Source of the DNA: Clostridiales bacterium
GTDB lineage: Bacteria > Bacillota > Clostridia > Christensenellales > Aristaeellaceae
Assembly: GCA_015056015.1 (NCBI GenBank)
Contig: SVHD01000012.1
Location: 1-50,703, forward strand
Length of the DNA: 50,703 nucleotides
Direction: 5' to 3'
The notes under the pieces were generated by a model. It worked only from the letters and a program-made list of their open reading frames with translations, was not told where the DNA came from and did no database searches. Position numbers and translations under genes: made by a program. This document shows positions 17,704 through 26,506 of the stretch, one piece after another (position 1 is the first letter of the stretch; every line of letters starts with the position of its first letter).

Positions 17704-18113
17704 GCGGGAGGATGCTTTTGAATCAAAAGCACCCTCCCGCACCCTCCCAAAAACCTGCTCCGGATATTTCCGGACTATTCTAATCGGCTTGAATGCCAGT
17801 GGAACAATGAAACGTATATCCCAATAAACCGGGACACATTGTTTTTTCAAAGAAAATGAAGAAATAATCCCTACAGCTTTCTTGGAGGGGTGCGGGGATG
17901 TGGTCTTAGGAACAAACCCCTTGCGGGTTTGTGACGCGTATTAAAAGGTCATTGACAGAGGGGAAAGCATGCGCAAGCAGCGCGCAGGGCATGCGATGAG
18001 GAGCAAACCCGGGGGGTTTGCGACGCGGTTAAAGCCAATCATGCAGATGCAGAGAGCGTGCGCAAGCGCAGCGCAGGGCATGCGATGATTGGACAAAGAA
18101 TGGTTCCCCCCGC
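17704..18113. repeat. Facing repeat pair, right hairpin split by an insertion
   Basis: The left arm has hairpin 17704-17740 (GCGGGAGGATGCTTTTG...) and ends in GCCAGTGG (17795-17802). The right arm contains the conserved CTACAGCTTTCTTGG and a hairpin whose two halves, 17892-17908 and 18094-18113, are separated by 185 bp of other sequence. The short core has AACAATG...CATTGTT. Confidence 0.8.
17909..18093 (+). repeat. Tandem nested repeat units inside the split hairpin
   Basis: Two units of 91 and 94 bp (17909-17999 and 18000-18093) share GGARCAAACCC, GGGTTTGYGACGCG, GCRTGCGCAAG and GCAGGGCATGCGATGA. Each unit can fold into two small stems, CAAACCC/GGGTTTG and a GCRTGC/GCATGC pair. A third unit lies at 34196-34290, also in a hairpin loop. 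No coding potential was seen. Confidence 0.8.
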
Positions 18114-18130
18114 AATTTTTTATAATAAAA

Positions 18131-18163
18131 GAGGGCTGCGCTTTTCAGCGCAGCCCTTTTTGT
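18131..18163. terminator. Bidirectional terminator
   Basis: AGGGCTGCGC (18132-18141) pairs with GCGCAGCCCT (18148-18157), with TTTTT to the right and an A-rich run to the left. It closes the ABC-transporter cluster on the minus strand. Confidence 0.8.
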
Positions 18164-18276
18164 CATACTGCCGAAGCTGCTGCTCGCTGCGGCCCGGAGG
18201 GACGCATAAGAGCTATACAGCCATTAAAGCAGATGACGGGAGCATAGCCCGTTCAAAACGGGATATGCGATGTTTT

Positions 18277-19821
18277 TTACATGGCGGGTTCAACGTCGGT
18301 GCCGTTCTTATCATTGTAAGCTTCGGCATAGGCAGCCAGGATATCGGAGCCGCCGGCATTCTTCCAGGCTTCCAGATAGTCAGCCCAGTTGGCGTCGTTG
18401 ATTTCCAGTTCGCCGGTGATGAACTTCATGTTGTAGGAGGTGACGCAATTCTTCACGTCCACGCCGAAGTCCATGCTTTCCTGGGGCTGAGCCAGACCGT
18501 AAGCGGCGTCATGATACAGAGGAGCATCCAGGAACTGATGCACCAGCATGCCATAGCGGATCAGCATGATGGGATCGGTGGGAGGAATGGAGTTGGCTTC
18601 GTTTTCCAGATCGATGGCGTTGATCAGGGTGTAGAGGGTATCCATGGTCATGCCTTCGAAGAGCTTCTGGCCTTCAGCGGTACGGGTGCCGTTGTACTTG
18701 CCGTTTTCATCCACTTCGTAGTGTTCGCCGGCGATGCCGTAGCGGACCAGCCACCAGCATTCTTCGCTGTGGAGCTTATCCAGAACCTGCATGGCCAGTT
18801 CGGGGTTTTCGCAAGCGGTGGTGATGCAGATGGTGGTGGTGATACGGCCATTATCCTTGGCGCCCTTGTAGCCATCGGGACCAACGATCACGGCAGTGGC
18901 CCATTCGGTGGTGGGCTGCAGATCATACATACCGTCACGGATCATTTCGTAAGCGGTGGACCACCAGGACACGTAGGAACCATGCTTACCGGCCATGATG
19001 TTGGCCTTGGCCTGATCCTTCTGCAGGATGAAGAGTTCGGGGTCGATGACGCCCATGTTCCAGAGCTTGTTCAGTTCCACCAGCGCATTGCGGTATTCAT
19101 CGGTGGTTTCATAAGCCCAGAGCGCTTCGTCCTTGACGTAGTACTGTTCGCGCACGCCGCCGAAAGCGCCGTAGATGCTCATGAAGGAAGTAGCGTCGTT
19201 GGCAGCGCCGTAGGTGGACAGACCATAGGTATCATCCTTGCCGTTGCCGTCGGGATCCTTCTTGGTCATGTCTTCCAGCATCTTTTCGTAGTCAGCCAGC
19301 GGGATTTCGTACACGTCGGAATCGGGCAGCTGGGGATAGACGCTCAGATCATAGCCCAGGGTCTTGAGCCAGTCAGCGCGCAGGGTGGTGAAATACTTCA
19401 CGTTGTTGTTTTCATAGGGCAGGGCATACATGGTGCCGTTGACGGTCACGCAGCCCTTGGCGAAATCGTCCAGAGGCTTCTTGATGTTTTCGCCATACTT
19501 TTCTACCAGGTCATCCAGAGGAAGCAGGTAGCCGGTATCCACGAATTCGGAGAAGGTCAGGTTGGAGAAGGTGACGATGTCGGCCAGATCGCCGGAGGAG
19601 AAACTCAGGGTCATGGTTTCCGCGTCAACCAGGGTCACATCCAGGTTCACACCCAGGATTTCCATGATCTTCTTGTTGTTGGAAGTTTCAGGATCCCAGG
19701 TACGGCCGTTGTTGTTCATCATGATGGTGATGGTGGGCACATCTTCCGCCAGGGTCAGGGGAGCGATGGACGCCAGCATGATGAGGGCGAGGAACAGGGC
19801 AACGAGTCTGCACTTTTTCAT
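18277..19821 (-). CDS. Extracellular solute-binding protein of a sugar ABC importer
   Basis: The 514-residue protein has a signal peptide (about 1-25, ending LTLA) and a family-1 solute-binding fold of the LipO/YtcQ size class. A DPDGNGKDDTYG loop near residue 198 resembles the calcium-binding loop seen in large sugar-binding proteins. The signal lacks a lipobox cysteine, unusual for a single-membrane cell, where such proteins are normally lipid-anchored. TAGGAGG precedes the ATG. It is the last gene of the glycyl-radical cluster, 76 nt after the second permease, and a stem-loop in that gap may protect or boost its message. The ligand is unknown. Confidence 0.88.
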   Translation of the reverse strand: MKKCRLVALFLALIMLASIAPLTLAEDVPTITIMMNNNGRTWDPETSNNKKIMEILGVNLDVTLVDAETMTLSFSSGDLADIVTFSNLTFSEFVDTGYLLPLDDLVEKYGENIKKPLDDFAKGCVTVNGTMYALPYENNNVKYFTTLRADWLKTLGYDLSVYPQLPDSDVYEIPLADYEKMLEDMTKKDPDGNGKDDTYGLSTYGAANDATSFMSIYGAFGGVREQYYVKDEALWAYETTDEYRNALVELNKLWNMGVIDPELFILQKDQAKANIMAGKHGSYVSWWSTAYEMIRDGMYDLQPTTEWATAVIVGPDGYKGAKDNGRITTTICITTACENPELAMQVLDKLHSEECWWLVRYGIAGEHYEVDENGKYNGTRTAEGQKLFEGMTMDTLYTLINAIDLENEANSIPPTDPIMLIRYGMLVHQFLDAPLYHDAAYGLAQPQESMDFGVDVKNCVTSYNMKFITGELEINDANWADYLEAWKNAGGSDILAAYAEAYNDKNGTDVEPAM

Positions 19822-19854
19822 GGGTCTACCTCCTAAAAAATTTTTATTGATCTA

Positions 19855-19879
19855 CACTGCGGCGTGCACGCCCGCAGTG
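19855..19879 (-). promoter_or_regulatory. Intercistronic stem-loop before the binding-protein gene
   Basis: CACTGCGG and CCGCAGTG flank a GCGTGCACGC centre in the gap between the second permease and the binding protein. No T-run follows directly. Such stems often stabilise the downstream message in sugar ABC operons. Confidence 0.55.
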
Positions 19880-19897
19880 CAAAATCCATCTGGAGCA

Positions 19898-20800
19898 TCA
19901 GCCTTTCACGCCGCCGACCATCAGGCCCTGGGCGAAATGCTTCTGCAGGAAGGGATATACGCAGAGGATCGGCACGGTGGAGAACATCACCGTGGCCGCG
20001 CGGATGGCCTCCAGCGGCGGGGTAATGGTTTCTTCCATATCGATCTGGGCAGCTTCATACATCCTGCGGATGATGACCTGCGTGGTCTGCATATCGGAGC
20101 GGGTATTCTGGATGATGACGTTGGAATAGGAATTCCAGTAGCCAACGCCGTAGAAGAGGGAAAGCGTGGCAATGATGGGCAGGGACAGGGGCAGCACGAT
20201 GGAAATAACCAGGCGGCCCTCGTTTGCGCCGTCGATTCTGGCGGCCTCCATCAGATCCTGGGGAATGCCCATGATGAAATTGCGCATCAGCAGCATATTC
20301 CAGGTGGTAACCAGATGGGGCAGCATCAGGCCCCAGAGGGTGTTGAGCAGGCCGAAATCCCGCATGTTCAGATAACCGGGGATCATGCCGCCGGAAACGA
20401 ACATGGTGATCACCACGTAGGTGGTCAGGACATTTCGGCCGGGCAGATCACGCCGGGAGAGCACATAGGCGCCCAGGGTGGTAACCAACATGCTCAGGGC
20501 CGTGCCCACAATGGTGATGAATACCGTATTTCCGTAGGATTTGAAAAGGTAGGGGTATCTCATCAGGTATTTGTAGGCGTCCAGCTGGAAGGACTTGGGA
20601 TAGAGCATCAGGCCGTTGGCTTCAATGATTTCCGAGGCCTTGGAGAAAGATTGGATGGCCAGATTATAGAAGGGATAGAGCATGCTGAAGCAGATGATGG
20701 TCAGCACGATCAATATAATCACATAGCCAACGGTGGTCTTTTCATGGCGGCCGCTGTAACCAATGGTCTTATAGCGGTATTTTTTCTTCTTGCTTACCAT
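19898..20800 (-). CDS. Sugar ABC transporter permease (LplC/MalG type)
   Basis: The 300-residue membrane protein has about six spans and the permease EAA loop as EAARIDGANEGRL, where the cytoplasmic ATPase docks. The sequence ends in the typical FAQGLMVGGVKG. It belongs to the carbohydrate-uptake-1 family, LplC/YtcP branch, which pairs with large binding proteins like the one downstream. GAGGAGG precedes the ATG. The start overlaps the end of the upstream permease by 7 nt. No ATPase gene is in the cluster, so a shared MsmX-like ATPase must serve it (inference). Confidence 0.92.
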   Translation of the reverse strand: MVSKKKKYRYKTIGYSGRHEKTTVGYVIILIVLTIICFSMLYPFYNLAIQSFSKASEIIEANGLMLYPKSFQLDAYKYLMRYPYLFKSYGNTVFITIVGTALSMLVTTLGAYVLSRRDLPGRNVLTTYVVITMFVSGGMIPGYLNMRDFGLLNTLWGLMLPHLVTTWNMLLMRNFIMGIPQDLMEAARIDGANEGRLVISIVLPLSLPIIATLSLFYGVGYWNSYSNVIIQNTRSDMQTTQVIIRRMYEAAQIDMEETITPPLEAIRAATVMFSTVPILCVYPFLQKHFAQGLMVGGVKG

Positions 20801-21732
20801 AAGCCGCCCTCCTCATCAATCCATTTCGCAGCCTTATTCGTAATGATGACGATGACCAGGGACAGGGCGGAATTGAACAGGCCCATGGCGGTGGCATAGC
20901 TGAACTGATTGCGGCTGAGCAAACCGATCTGATAGATATAGTAGCTCAGCACATCGGCCACTTCTGCCACCATGGCGTTATTCATGACCAGCGTCTGATC
21001 GAAGCTGACCGCCAGAATACCGCCCATGGTACGCACGAACTGGATGGAGATGATGGGCCGGATGGCAGGCAGGGTGACATGGAAAATCTGCTTGAGCTTG
21101 CCGGCGCCATCGATTTCCGCCGCTTCATACAATTCGGGGCTCACCCGGGAAAGGGAGGCCAGATAGATGATGGCGCCCCAGCCCACTTCCTTCCACAGGG
21201 CCATGCCAACGAAGATCCAGCGGTAATGGGCCTTGCTGCCCAGATAGAGGATCTTTTCCAGCCCCAGGCTTTCGCGCAGGGTGTTGATCGCGCCGTCGTA
21301 GGAAAGGAAGCTGTAGAAAACAGCGTAAACGATTACGAAGGATACAAAGTGAGGCAGATAGGAAATGGTCTGCAGCACTTTCTTGTATTTCTGGCTGCGC
21401 ACTTCATTGAAAAGCAGCGCCAGAATGATGGGAGCGGGGAAGGTAACCGCGATTCGCAGAGTGGCCAGGGTAACGGTATTCCGGAAAACGCGCCAGAATT
21501 CACCATTGCCCATGAATCGTTCAAAATGCTTCAGGCCCACCCAGGGACTGCCCCAAATACCGCCGGCAAAGGTATAACCTTTGAAGGCGATGACCACGCC
21601 CGTCAGGGGCTTGTAATGGAAGAGCAGATAGTAGATGATGACCGGGAGGAACATGAGGTATACAACGCCGTATTTACGCAGAATGACACTGATTTTACGG
21701 TGGCCATTGGGCGCTAATTTAGGCTGAACCAT
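20794..21732 (-). CDS. Sugar ABC transporter permease (LplB type)
   Basis: The 312-residue protein has an extended N-terminus and six spans, with the EAA loop as YEAAEIDGAGKLKQI. It belongs to the LplB/YteP branch that works with LplC-type partners. The ATG at 21732 has AAAGGAGA 8 nt upstream; the TTG at 21735 is less likely. It starts the transporter part of the cluster, 151 nt after the TIM-barrel gene, with a GC-rich hairpin in between. Confidence 0.92.
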   Translation of the reverse strand: MVQPKLAPNGHRKISVILRKYGVVYLMFLPVIIYYLLFHYKPLTGVVIAFKGYTFAGGIWGSPWVGLKHFERFMGNGEFWRVFRNTVTLATLRIAVTFPAPIILALLFNEVRSQKYKKVLQTISYLPHFVSFVIVYAVFYSFLSYDGAINTLRESLGLEKILYLGSKAHYRWIFVGMALWKEVGWGAIIYLASLSRVSPELYEAAEIDGAGKLKQIFHVTLPAIRPIISIQFVRTMGGILAVSFDQTLVMNNAMVAEVADVLSYYIYQIGLLSRNQFSYATAMGLFNSALSLVIVIITNKAAKWIDEEGGLW

Positions 21733-21847
21733 CAAGCATTTCTCCTTTCTACAAGTTTCTCAGGGTTATTTTTGAGCCGCTGCTTTTCCGGAGAAAACGA
21801 TCAGGCCGCAGGCGGCGTCAAATCAATTTGGGTTAAAAGGCCCCCTT

Positions 21848-21870
21848 CCCCCCAGGGGATCCCTGGGGGG
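21848..21870 (-). promoter_or_regulatory. GC-rich hairpin between enzyme and transporter genes
   Basis: CCCCCCAGG and CCTGGGGGG form a stem around GATCC. On the minus strand it is followed by AAGGGGGCCTTTT, so it may be a leaky terminator or a stabilising stem separating expression of enzymes and importer. I see no good promoter for the importer alone. Confidence 0.5.
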
Positions 21871-21883
21871 ATTGAAAGGAGAA

Positions 21884-22672
21884 TCAGACCCGCTGCTTGA
21901 GAGTAAGCAGAGAACGATGCAGCGTCAGATAATCGGAACCGGCCATGGCTTCGAAGCTGTAGGTGCCGTCATAGCCGCTCTTCTTGATTTCGCGCAGCAC
22001 GGCGCACAACTCAGAAGAATACTTGAATTCAGGCAGCGCCCGGTTCCAGTCGGATACATGCACATGCTTGATGTAATCCTTGATTTCGTGCACATACTTG
22101 GGATCTTCGCCGGAGGTGATCATATGAATGGTATCCGCCAGCAGCTTCACCCAGGGGCTGTTCACGCCGTACACCACCCGCATGCCGTCAGCCAGGGTAT
22201 TGATGAAATTGACGGGCTTGCGCAGGGGCTCGATCAGGATGGTGATTTCGTGCTTTTCGCAGGCGGGCACGATGGCTTCCTTGATCAGTTCAATGAATTC
22301 TTCATAGGCCTGATCCTGGTCATAGCCATCGGGGAGCTGGCGCGCCTTATCGCTGCCCAGCACCACATATTGAACCCCCAGCTTCTTGGCCCGGGTGAAG
22401 CCCTTTTCCACATATTCCTTCACGGCCTCGGGATCCCGGTCATCACCCGCGATGCGGATGGTGGCGCCGGGGAACATGCCATTGCAGACGGGAACGGGCA
22501 TATCCGCTTCTTTGGCCAGGGCCACGGCCGCCTCAAATTCCTCTTCGGTGGCCGTGGTTAGGGCTGCAAAGCTGGCTTCCACAAAATCGAAACGCCATTT
22601 TTTCATATCATGGATAAACTGAGGACGGTTTTTCGCCGCTTCTACCAGATTGACGCAATTGCCGAATTTCAT
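21884..22672 (-). CDS. Sugar phosphate isomerase/epimerase, TIM barrel
   Basis: The 262-residue protein is an AP-endonuclease-2/xylose-isomerase-like barrel. The usual metal ligands can be read as Glu148 (ILIEPL), Asp180 and His183 (LADTIHM), His205 (HVHVSDWN) and Glu241 (SFEAM). Family members include hydroxypyruvate isomerase, inosose dehydratase and ketose epimerases; the substrate is not decidable. AAGGGG(TGA) is spaced for the ATG at 22672, though the frame extends to a GTG at 22681 overlapping the upstream stop. Its place right after the barrel-dehydrogenase fusion suggests a consecutive step on the same compound. Confidence 0.85.
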   Translation of the reverse strand: MKFGNCVNLVEAAKNRPQFIHDMKKWRFDFVEASFAALTTATEEEFEAAVALAKEADMPVPVCNGMFPGATIRIAGDDRDPEAVKEYVEKGFTRAKKLGVQYVVLGSDKARQLPDGYDQDQAYEEFIELIKEAIVPACEKHEITILIEPLRKPVNFINTLADGMRVVYGVNSPWVKLLADTIHMITSGEDPKYVHEIKDYIKHVHVSDWNRALPEFKYSSELCAVLREIKKSGYDGTYSFEAMAGSDYLTLHRSLLTLKQRV

Positions 22673-22677
22673 TTCAT

Positions 22678-24564
22678 TCACCCCTTAATTTCAACCCAGT
22701 CGCCGCCGTTCTTGGCGCTTTCATAGATGGCATCCAGAATGATACGGGACTGACGGCTGGATTCGCCGCCGATATCCAAAGGCGCGCCGGTACGCAGGGA
22801 ATTGGCGAAGTTATCGCTGCCCTGACGCCAGGGCTGTTTGACTTCCACAGGGCATTCTTCGGTCCACTGGTCATTCTTGCCCCACCAGGTGTGGTTGCCT
22901 TCGGGGCCGCCAATGGTGTAAACCAGCATGCCTTCGGTGCCGATGATTTCCAGCTTGGCATACCAGGCGCCGATGGGGCAGTTGGTGGTGGAGGCATAGC
23001 GGACGATGCAGCCATTTTCGTATTCCCATTCGGAAACGCCGATATCTTCCGCTTCGATGTTATGCTTCTGGGTATTGATGGTGGCACGAACGCGCTTGGG
23101 CAGGCCCAGATAATTGTAGGCACGGTCCACTTCGTGTACGCCCTGATTGGTCAGGGAGCCGCCGCCATCCATGGCCCAGGTGCCGCGCCAGCCGCCGTTT
23201 TCATCATAATAGGCCTGGCTGCGGTTGATGTAGAGGTTCTGATTGTAGGCGATGATCTTGCCGAAGAAGCCGCTTTCCACGGTGGCCTTGATTTCCAGCT
23301 GACGGATGCGGTGACGTTCGTCCCAGTCCACGCCGAAGAGCAGGCCCTTTTCTTCCGCCAGCTTGATGGCAGCCACGCACTTATCGGTGTTCACGTCCAT
23401 GGGCTTGGTGGTGAGCACATGCTTGCCGGCGTTGAGGCACTGCATGGCAATATCCATATGCGTGCCGGTGGGAGTAACAACATACATAACTTCAACGGCG
23501 GGGTCATTGAGGAATACATTGATATCATCGGAATAGGGCACGCCATACTGTTCGCCGATGGTCTTGGCCTTTTCCAAATTGATATCGCATACGCCGTAGA
23601 GCTTGGTGCCGCAGGTTTCGGTCAGCTGACGGACGCGGTTCTTGCCCATGCCAAGGCCCACCACGACGAAGGTAACGGGGTTATCCTTGTAGGGACGATC
23701 GAATTCGGGTTCCACTTCCAGGGCGCTTTCCACGCTGGCGGGAGCGGCGGAGGGCCAATTCTTGCGGATCACTTCGATGCACTTTTCGGTGCATTCCACG
23801 GGGGTGTAGGGGCTGCCCACGGGATTATGGGTTTCGATGGAAACGGGCATATCAATGCTCCGGGCAGAAACGGCGCGCAGCACCCGGGCCCACGGCACAT
23901 TGCGGAACTGGGTGAATACATCCAGGGTGGCACGGGCCTTGACGTGGATCATATTGGCGCGATAGATGCACTTGGTGAAATATTCGGTGGCGTCGCCCTT
24001 GGCTTCGGGCAGGATATCAAACATATTGGCGCAGTCGAAAGCCATGCCCCAGCCGGGAACCTTCACGGCGTCCAGGAAAGCGATGACTTCGTCGGGGGTC
24101 TGGCCGCAGTTTTCGAAGCTCAGGATCAGGCCGGCTTCCACGGCGCGCTTCTTGATGGGCTCAAACATTTCCAGCACGATATTCATCATGTCGGGACGGA
24201 CGGCCAGTTCGCCCAGGCCTTCTTCCTTTTCCCCATGCTGCCAATAGTTGAAAGAACGAACCAGCTTGCAATCCAGGGCGTTGCAGGCGCGGATCAGGCC
24301 TTCCAGCTTTTCTTCTTCCTTCTTGCGGCGTTCTTCATCGGGCAGATGCACCTTGCACAGGGAAGACTGGATAGCGCCCACCTTCAGGCCGTTTTCATCC
24401 AGAACCTTTTTCAGTTCCTTGAGTTCTTCATCGGTCTGATTTTCGATGGCCTTGCCGTTGACGCGGCCGCGAAAATCCACATATTCCAGGCCCCATTCCT
24501 TGATCTTGGGAAGCGCCTCATAAAAATCCATATTCAGTTCATCAGTAAACAAAGATAAATACAT
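22678..24564 (-). CDS. Fusion of TIM-barrel isomerase and Gfo/Idh/MocA dehydrogenase
   Basis: The 628-residue protein joins two enzymes. Residues 1-270 form a xylose-isomerase-like barrel with putative metal ligands Glu151 (LSFENCG), Asp177 (FDCANMF), His207 (IHVKA) and Glu244 (SIETHNP). After a short linker, residues 296-628 form a Gfo/Idh/MocA NAD(P) oxidoreductase: Rossmann GLGMGKNR (303-310), Lys387-Pro388 in the position of the EKP motif, and GGSLTNQGVHEVD with His476 and Asp479. The reading frame is continuous, so this is not a gene-calling artefact. It probably oxidises a sugar ring or polyol hydroxyl and isomerises or cleaves the keto product. GGGAGG precedes the ATG. Confidence 0.9.
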   Translation of the reverse strand: MYLSLFTDELNMDFYEALPKIKEWGLEYVDFRGRVNGKAIENQTDEELKELKKVLDENGLKVGAIQSSLCKVHLPDEERRKKEEEKLEGLIRACNALDCKLVRSFNYWQHGEKEEGLGELAVRPDMMNIVLEMFEPIKKRAVEAGLILSFENCGQTPDEVIAFLDAVKVPGWGMAFDCANMFDILPEAKGDATEYFTKCIYRANMIHVKARATLDVFTQFRNVPWARVLRAVSARSIDMPVSIETHNPVGSPYTPVECTEKCIEVIRKNWPSAAPASVESALEVEPEFDRPYKDNPVTFVVVGLGMGKNRVRQLTETCGTKLYGVCDINLEKAKTIGEQYGVPYSDDINVFLNDPAVEVMYVVTPTGTHMDIAMQCLNAGKHVLTTKPMDVNTDKCVAAIKLAEEKGLLFGVDWDERHRIRQLEIKATVESGFFGKIIAYNQNLYINRSQAYYDENGGWRGTWAMDGGGSLTNQGVHEVDRAYNYLGLPKRVRATINTQKHNIEAEDIGVSEWEYENGCIVRYASTTNCPIGAWYAKLEIIGTEGMLVYTIGGPEGNHTWWGKNDQWTEECPVEVKQPWRQGSDNFANSLRTGAPLDIGGESSRQSRIILDAIYESAKNGGDWVEIKG

Positions 24565-24601
24565 GGTGTGTTCCTCCCTTTCATTTCATGATGTAAACGA
24601 T

Positions 24602-25669
24602 TTATTCATCCATTTTCGGGCCTTCATAGCAAAGGATGGAAAGCTTTTCCCCTTCGCAATGAATGGCATAATTTCCGGCATTGGCGGGCACGAAATACTG
24701 TACCCCGGGGAAAAGGGATTCCGCCTTCTCCCCAAAGGCAATTTCGCCCTTGCCCTCCAGCACATAAAAGCCATGATAATGGGCGGAAGCGGGAATATCC
24801 ATCTTCCCTTCGATTTCCCATTTTCCCAGCCGGAAGAAGGGGGTATCATCATAGCTCAGCAGGCTGATTTTCCGATATTGGCCGGGAATTTCTTCCTCCG
24901 TCCTCTGGGGAATCAGCCAGCGCTTTTTTGCTTCCTCCAGATTGCAGCCGTCATAGCTGAAGCAATCCAGCATATTTTCAAAGCCGGCGCCCTGATGGCA
25001 GCTCATATCCGGAAGGGGCGCGCCGGTGGGGCTGGTGCGCTCCACCCGCAGCGTCAGATCGGTGGGCTCCTGAATTTCCGCCAGGAAGCAGCCCGCGCCG
25101 ATGGCATGGGGCACGCCCCCGCGAATCAGATAGGTTTCCCCACTCTGCACATTGATTTTATGCAGGCAGGAAAGCATGCCGGGGATATCCTGATCGTAGA
25201 AAAGCTTTGCCCATTTTTCCCGGGTCACATCTTCCTTGAAGCCAAAGTAGATGCAGGGGGGCTGGCCGTCAATTGCTCTTCCGCCCAGGATATGCCAGCA
25301 TTCGGTTTTCCCGAAAGCGGAATGGAAAAGCCGCATGGCGTCATCCCGGGTGGGATGCACCTGCACGGAAAGCCTTTCCGCCGCATCAATCAGCTTCATC
25401 AGCATGCCGGTTTCTTTCCGGCCCCTGCCCAGCATTTCTTCCGGCTTTTCATCAATGAAATCCTTGAGGGACCGGCCGTTTTCCTCCAGGCAGCTCAGCC
25501 CTTCCACGATATGCTCCCTGCCCGGATTGCGGGCGGAAACGGTGGACATGAGCCATTCCTCCGGGAAGGAGGTATCTTCGGCTTCCCTGCCGTGGAGGGC
25601 GGCAATCAGCTTCCCGCCGCGGTAGGTGCGCCAGGCCTGGGCCGGGGCAATGCGTACAGGCTGCGTCAT
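24602..25669 (-). CDS. Type I mannose-6-phosphate isomerase-like protein
   Basis: The 355-residue protein has the zinc-site signatures of ManA-type isomerases: Gln103 and His105 in LSVQVHP, Glu123 in GKTECWHIL, and the GVPHAIGAG...EIQEPTDLTLR block with His188. It ends in a second cupin-like domain (SAHYHGFYVLEG). Genuine ManA interconverts mannose-6-P and fructose-6-P. In this cluster it could act on a related phosphorylated or keto sugar. The gap to the bicupin stop is 1 nt, so translation is coupled. Confidence 0.85.
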   Translation of the reverse strand: MTQPVRIAPAQAWRTYRGGKLIAALHGREAEDTSFPEEWLMSTVSARNPGREHIVEGLSCLEENGRSLKDFIDEKPEEMLGRGRKETGMLMKLIDAAERLSVQVHPTRDDAMRLFHSAFGKTECWHILGGRAIDGQPPCIYFGFKEDVTREKWAKLFYDQDIPGMLSCLHKINVQSGETYLIRGGVPHAIGAGCFLAEIQEPTDLTLRVERTSPTGAPLPDMSCHQGAGFENMLDCFSYDGCNLEEAKKRWLIPQRTEEEIPGQYRKISLLSYDDTPFFRLGKWEIEGKMDIPASAHYHGFYVLEGKGEIAFGEKAESLFPGVQYFVPANAGNYAIHCEGEKLSILCYEGPKMDE

Positions 25670-25670
25670 T

Positions 25671-26447
25671 TTATTTCAGGCCCTTCTGTTCGTCAGTGAA
25701 ATCACGCATCACGCCGGTGGGGATATGGCTGGTATCCAGGCGCTTCATGGAGGTATCATCGATCAGGAAATCGATCCACATATAATGCAGATGCTTCTTT
25801 TCGGTTACGTCCACGCCGTGGTTGGCGCCCAGCGGGATATGGGTGATTTCGTTGCCCATCATGCGATAGGGTTCGTAATCGATGAGCAGGAACATATCAT
25901 TTTCAGGGAAGGATACGAAGAACTGATCCAGCATGGGATGATCGTGGGATTTGACGAAGTCAGGGCCGTAGGATTCCACAGAACCCATGGCAAAGCGCGG
26001 AATATTTCGCTGTTCCAGCATGATGCGGCTGATGGTCTTATCGCTCTTGTTGCGATCGCGATACTGGATGGACTGGGCATAGCTCATCTGATAGGGGAAT
26101 ACGGTCTTGTATTCTTCGATGAGGGCATAGTCGCTTTCAATCATTTCCCAACGGATTTCCAGCAGCTGGGCATTGGTTTCGGCGGTGATGGAGAAATCCT
26201 TGTCCAGGGCGGGAACGAAGGTCACGCGTTCATCCCAGACGTAATCCTTGCCATCGGTATGGAAGGTTACCTTACCGGCGATGAGCACCATGATGTGATA
26301 GGCGCCGCAGGGAGGAAGTTCCAGGGTGCAGCCCTGCTTGATGGTATGGTTGATGGGGGTGGCGCCGGTGATGACGCCTTCGCACATGGGCTTGGATGCA
26401 TTTTCGGTAAGATCGGCTTCCAGAGAGAAAATCTTGACTTCTTCCAT
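25671..26447 (-). CDS. Bicupin protein of unknown function
   Basis: The 258-residue protein contains two cupin barrels. The N-terminal one (about 30-100) lacks most metal-binding residues. The second (about 150-230) keeps a plausible set: His168, His170 and Gln175 in KSHDHPMLDQFF, and His210 in LGANHGVD. Its size and fold recall IolB-like and KdgF-like sugar-acid isomerases, but the motifs are not close enough to name it. GAGGAATT precedes the ATG. It sits between the glycyl radical enzyme and the ManA-like gene. Confidence 0.75.
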   Translation of the reverse strand: MEEVKIFSLEADLTENASKPMCEGVITGATPINHTIKQGCTLELPPCGAYHIMVLIAGKVTFHTDGKDYVWDERVTFVPALDKDFSITAETNAQLLEIRWEMIESDYALIEEYKTVFPYQMSYAQSIQYRDRNKSDKTISRIMLEQRNIPRFAMGSVESYGPDFVKSHDHPMLDQFFVSFPENDMFLLIDYEPYRMMGNEITHIPLGANHGVDVTEKKHLHYMWIDFLIDDTSMKRLDTSHIPTGVMRDFTDEQKGLK

Positions 26448-26506
26448 GGTTAATTCCTCCTCAAAAATATAGTGTAAAGATTGCTTAGAACGAAACCTAT
26501 ATGCTA

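Noticed and set aside
17909..18093. CRISPR array or direct-repeat array
   Set aside because: Only two units of about 90 bp with no short repeat/spacer pattern and no cas genes.
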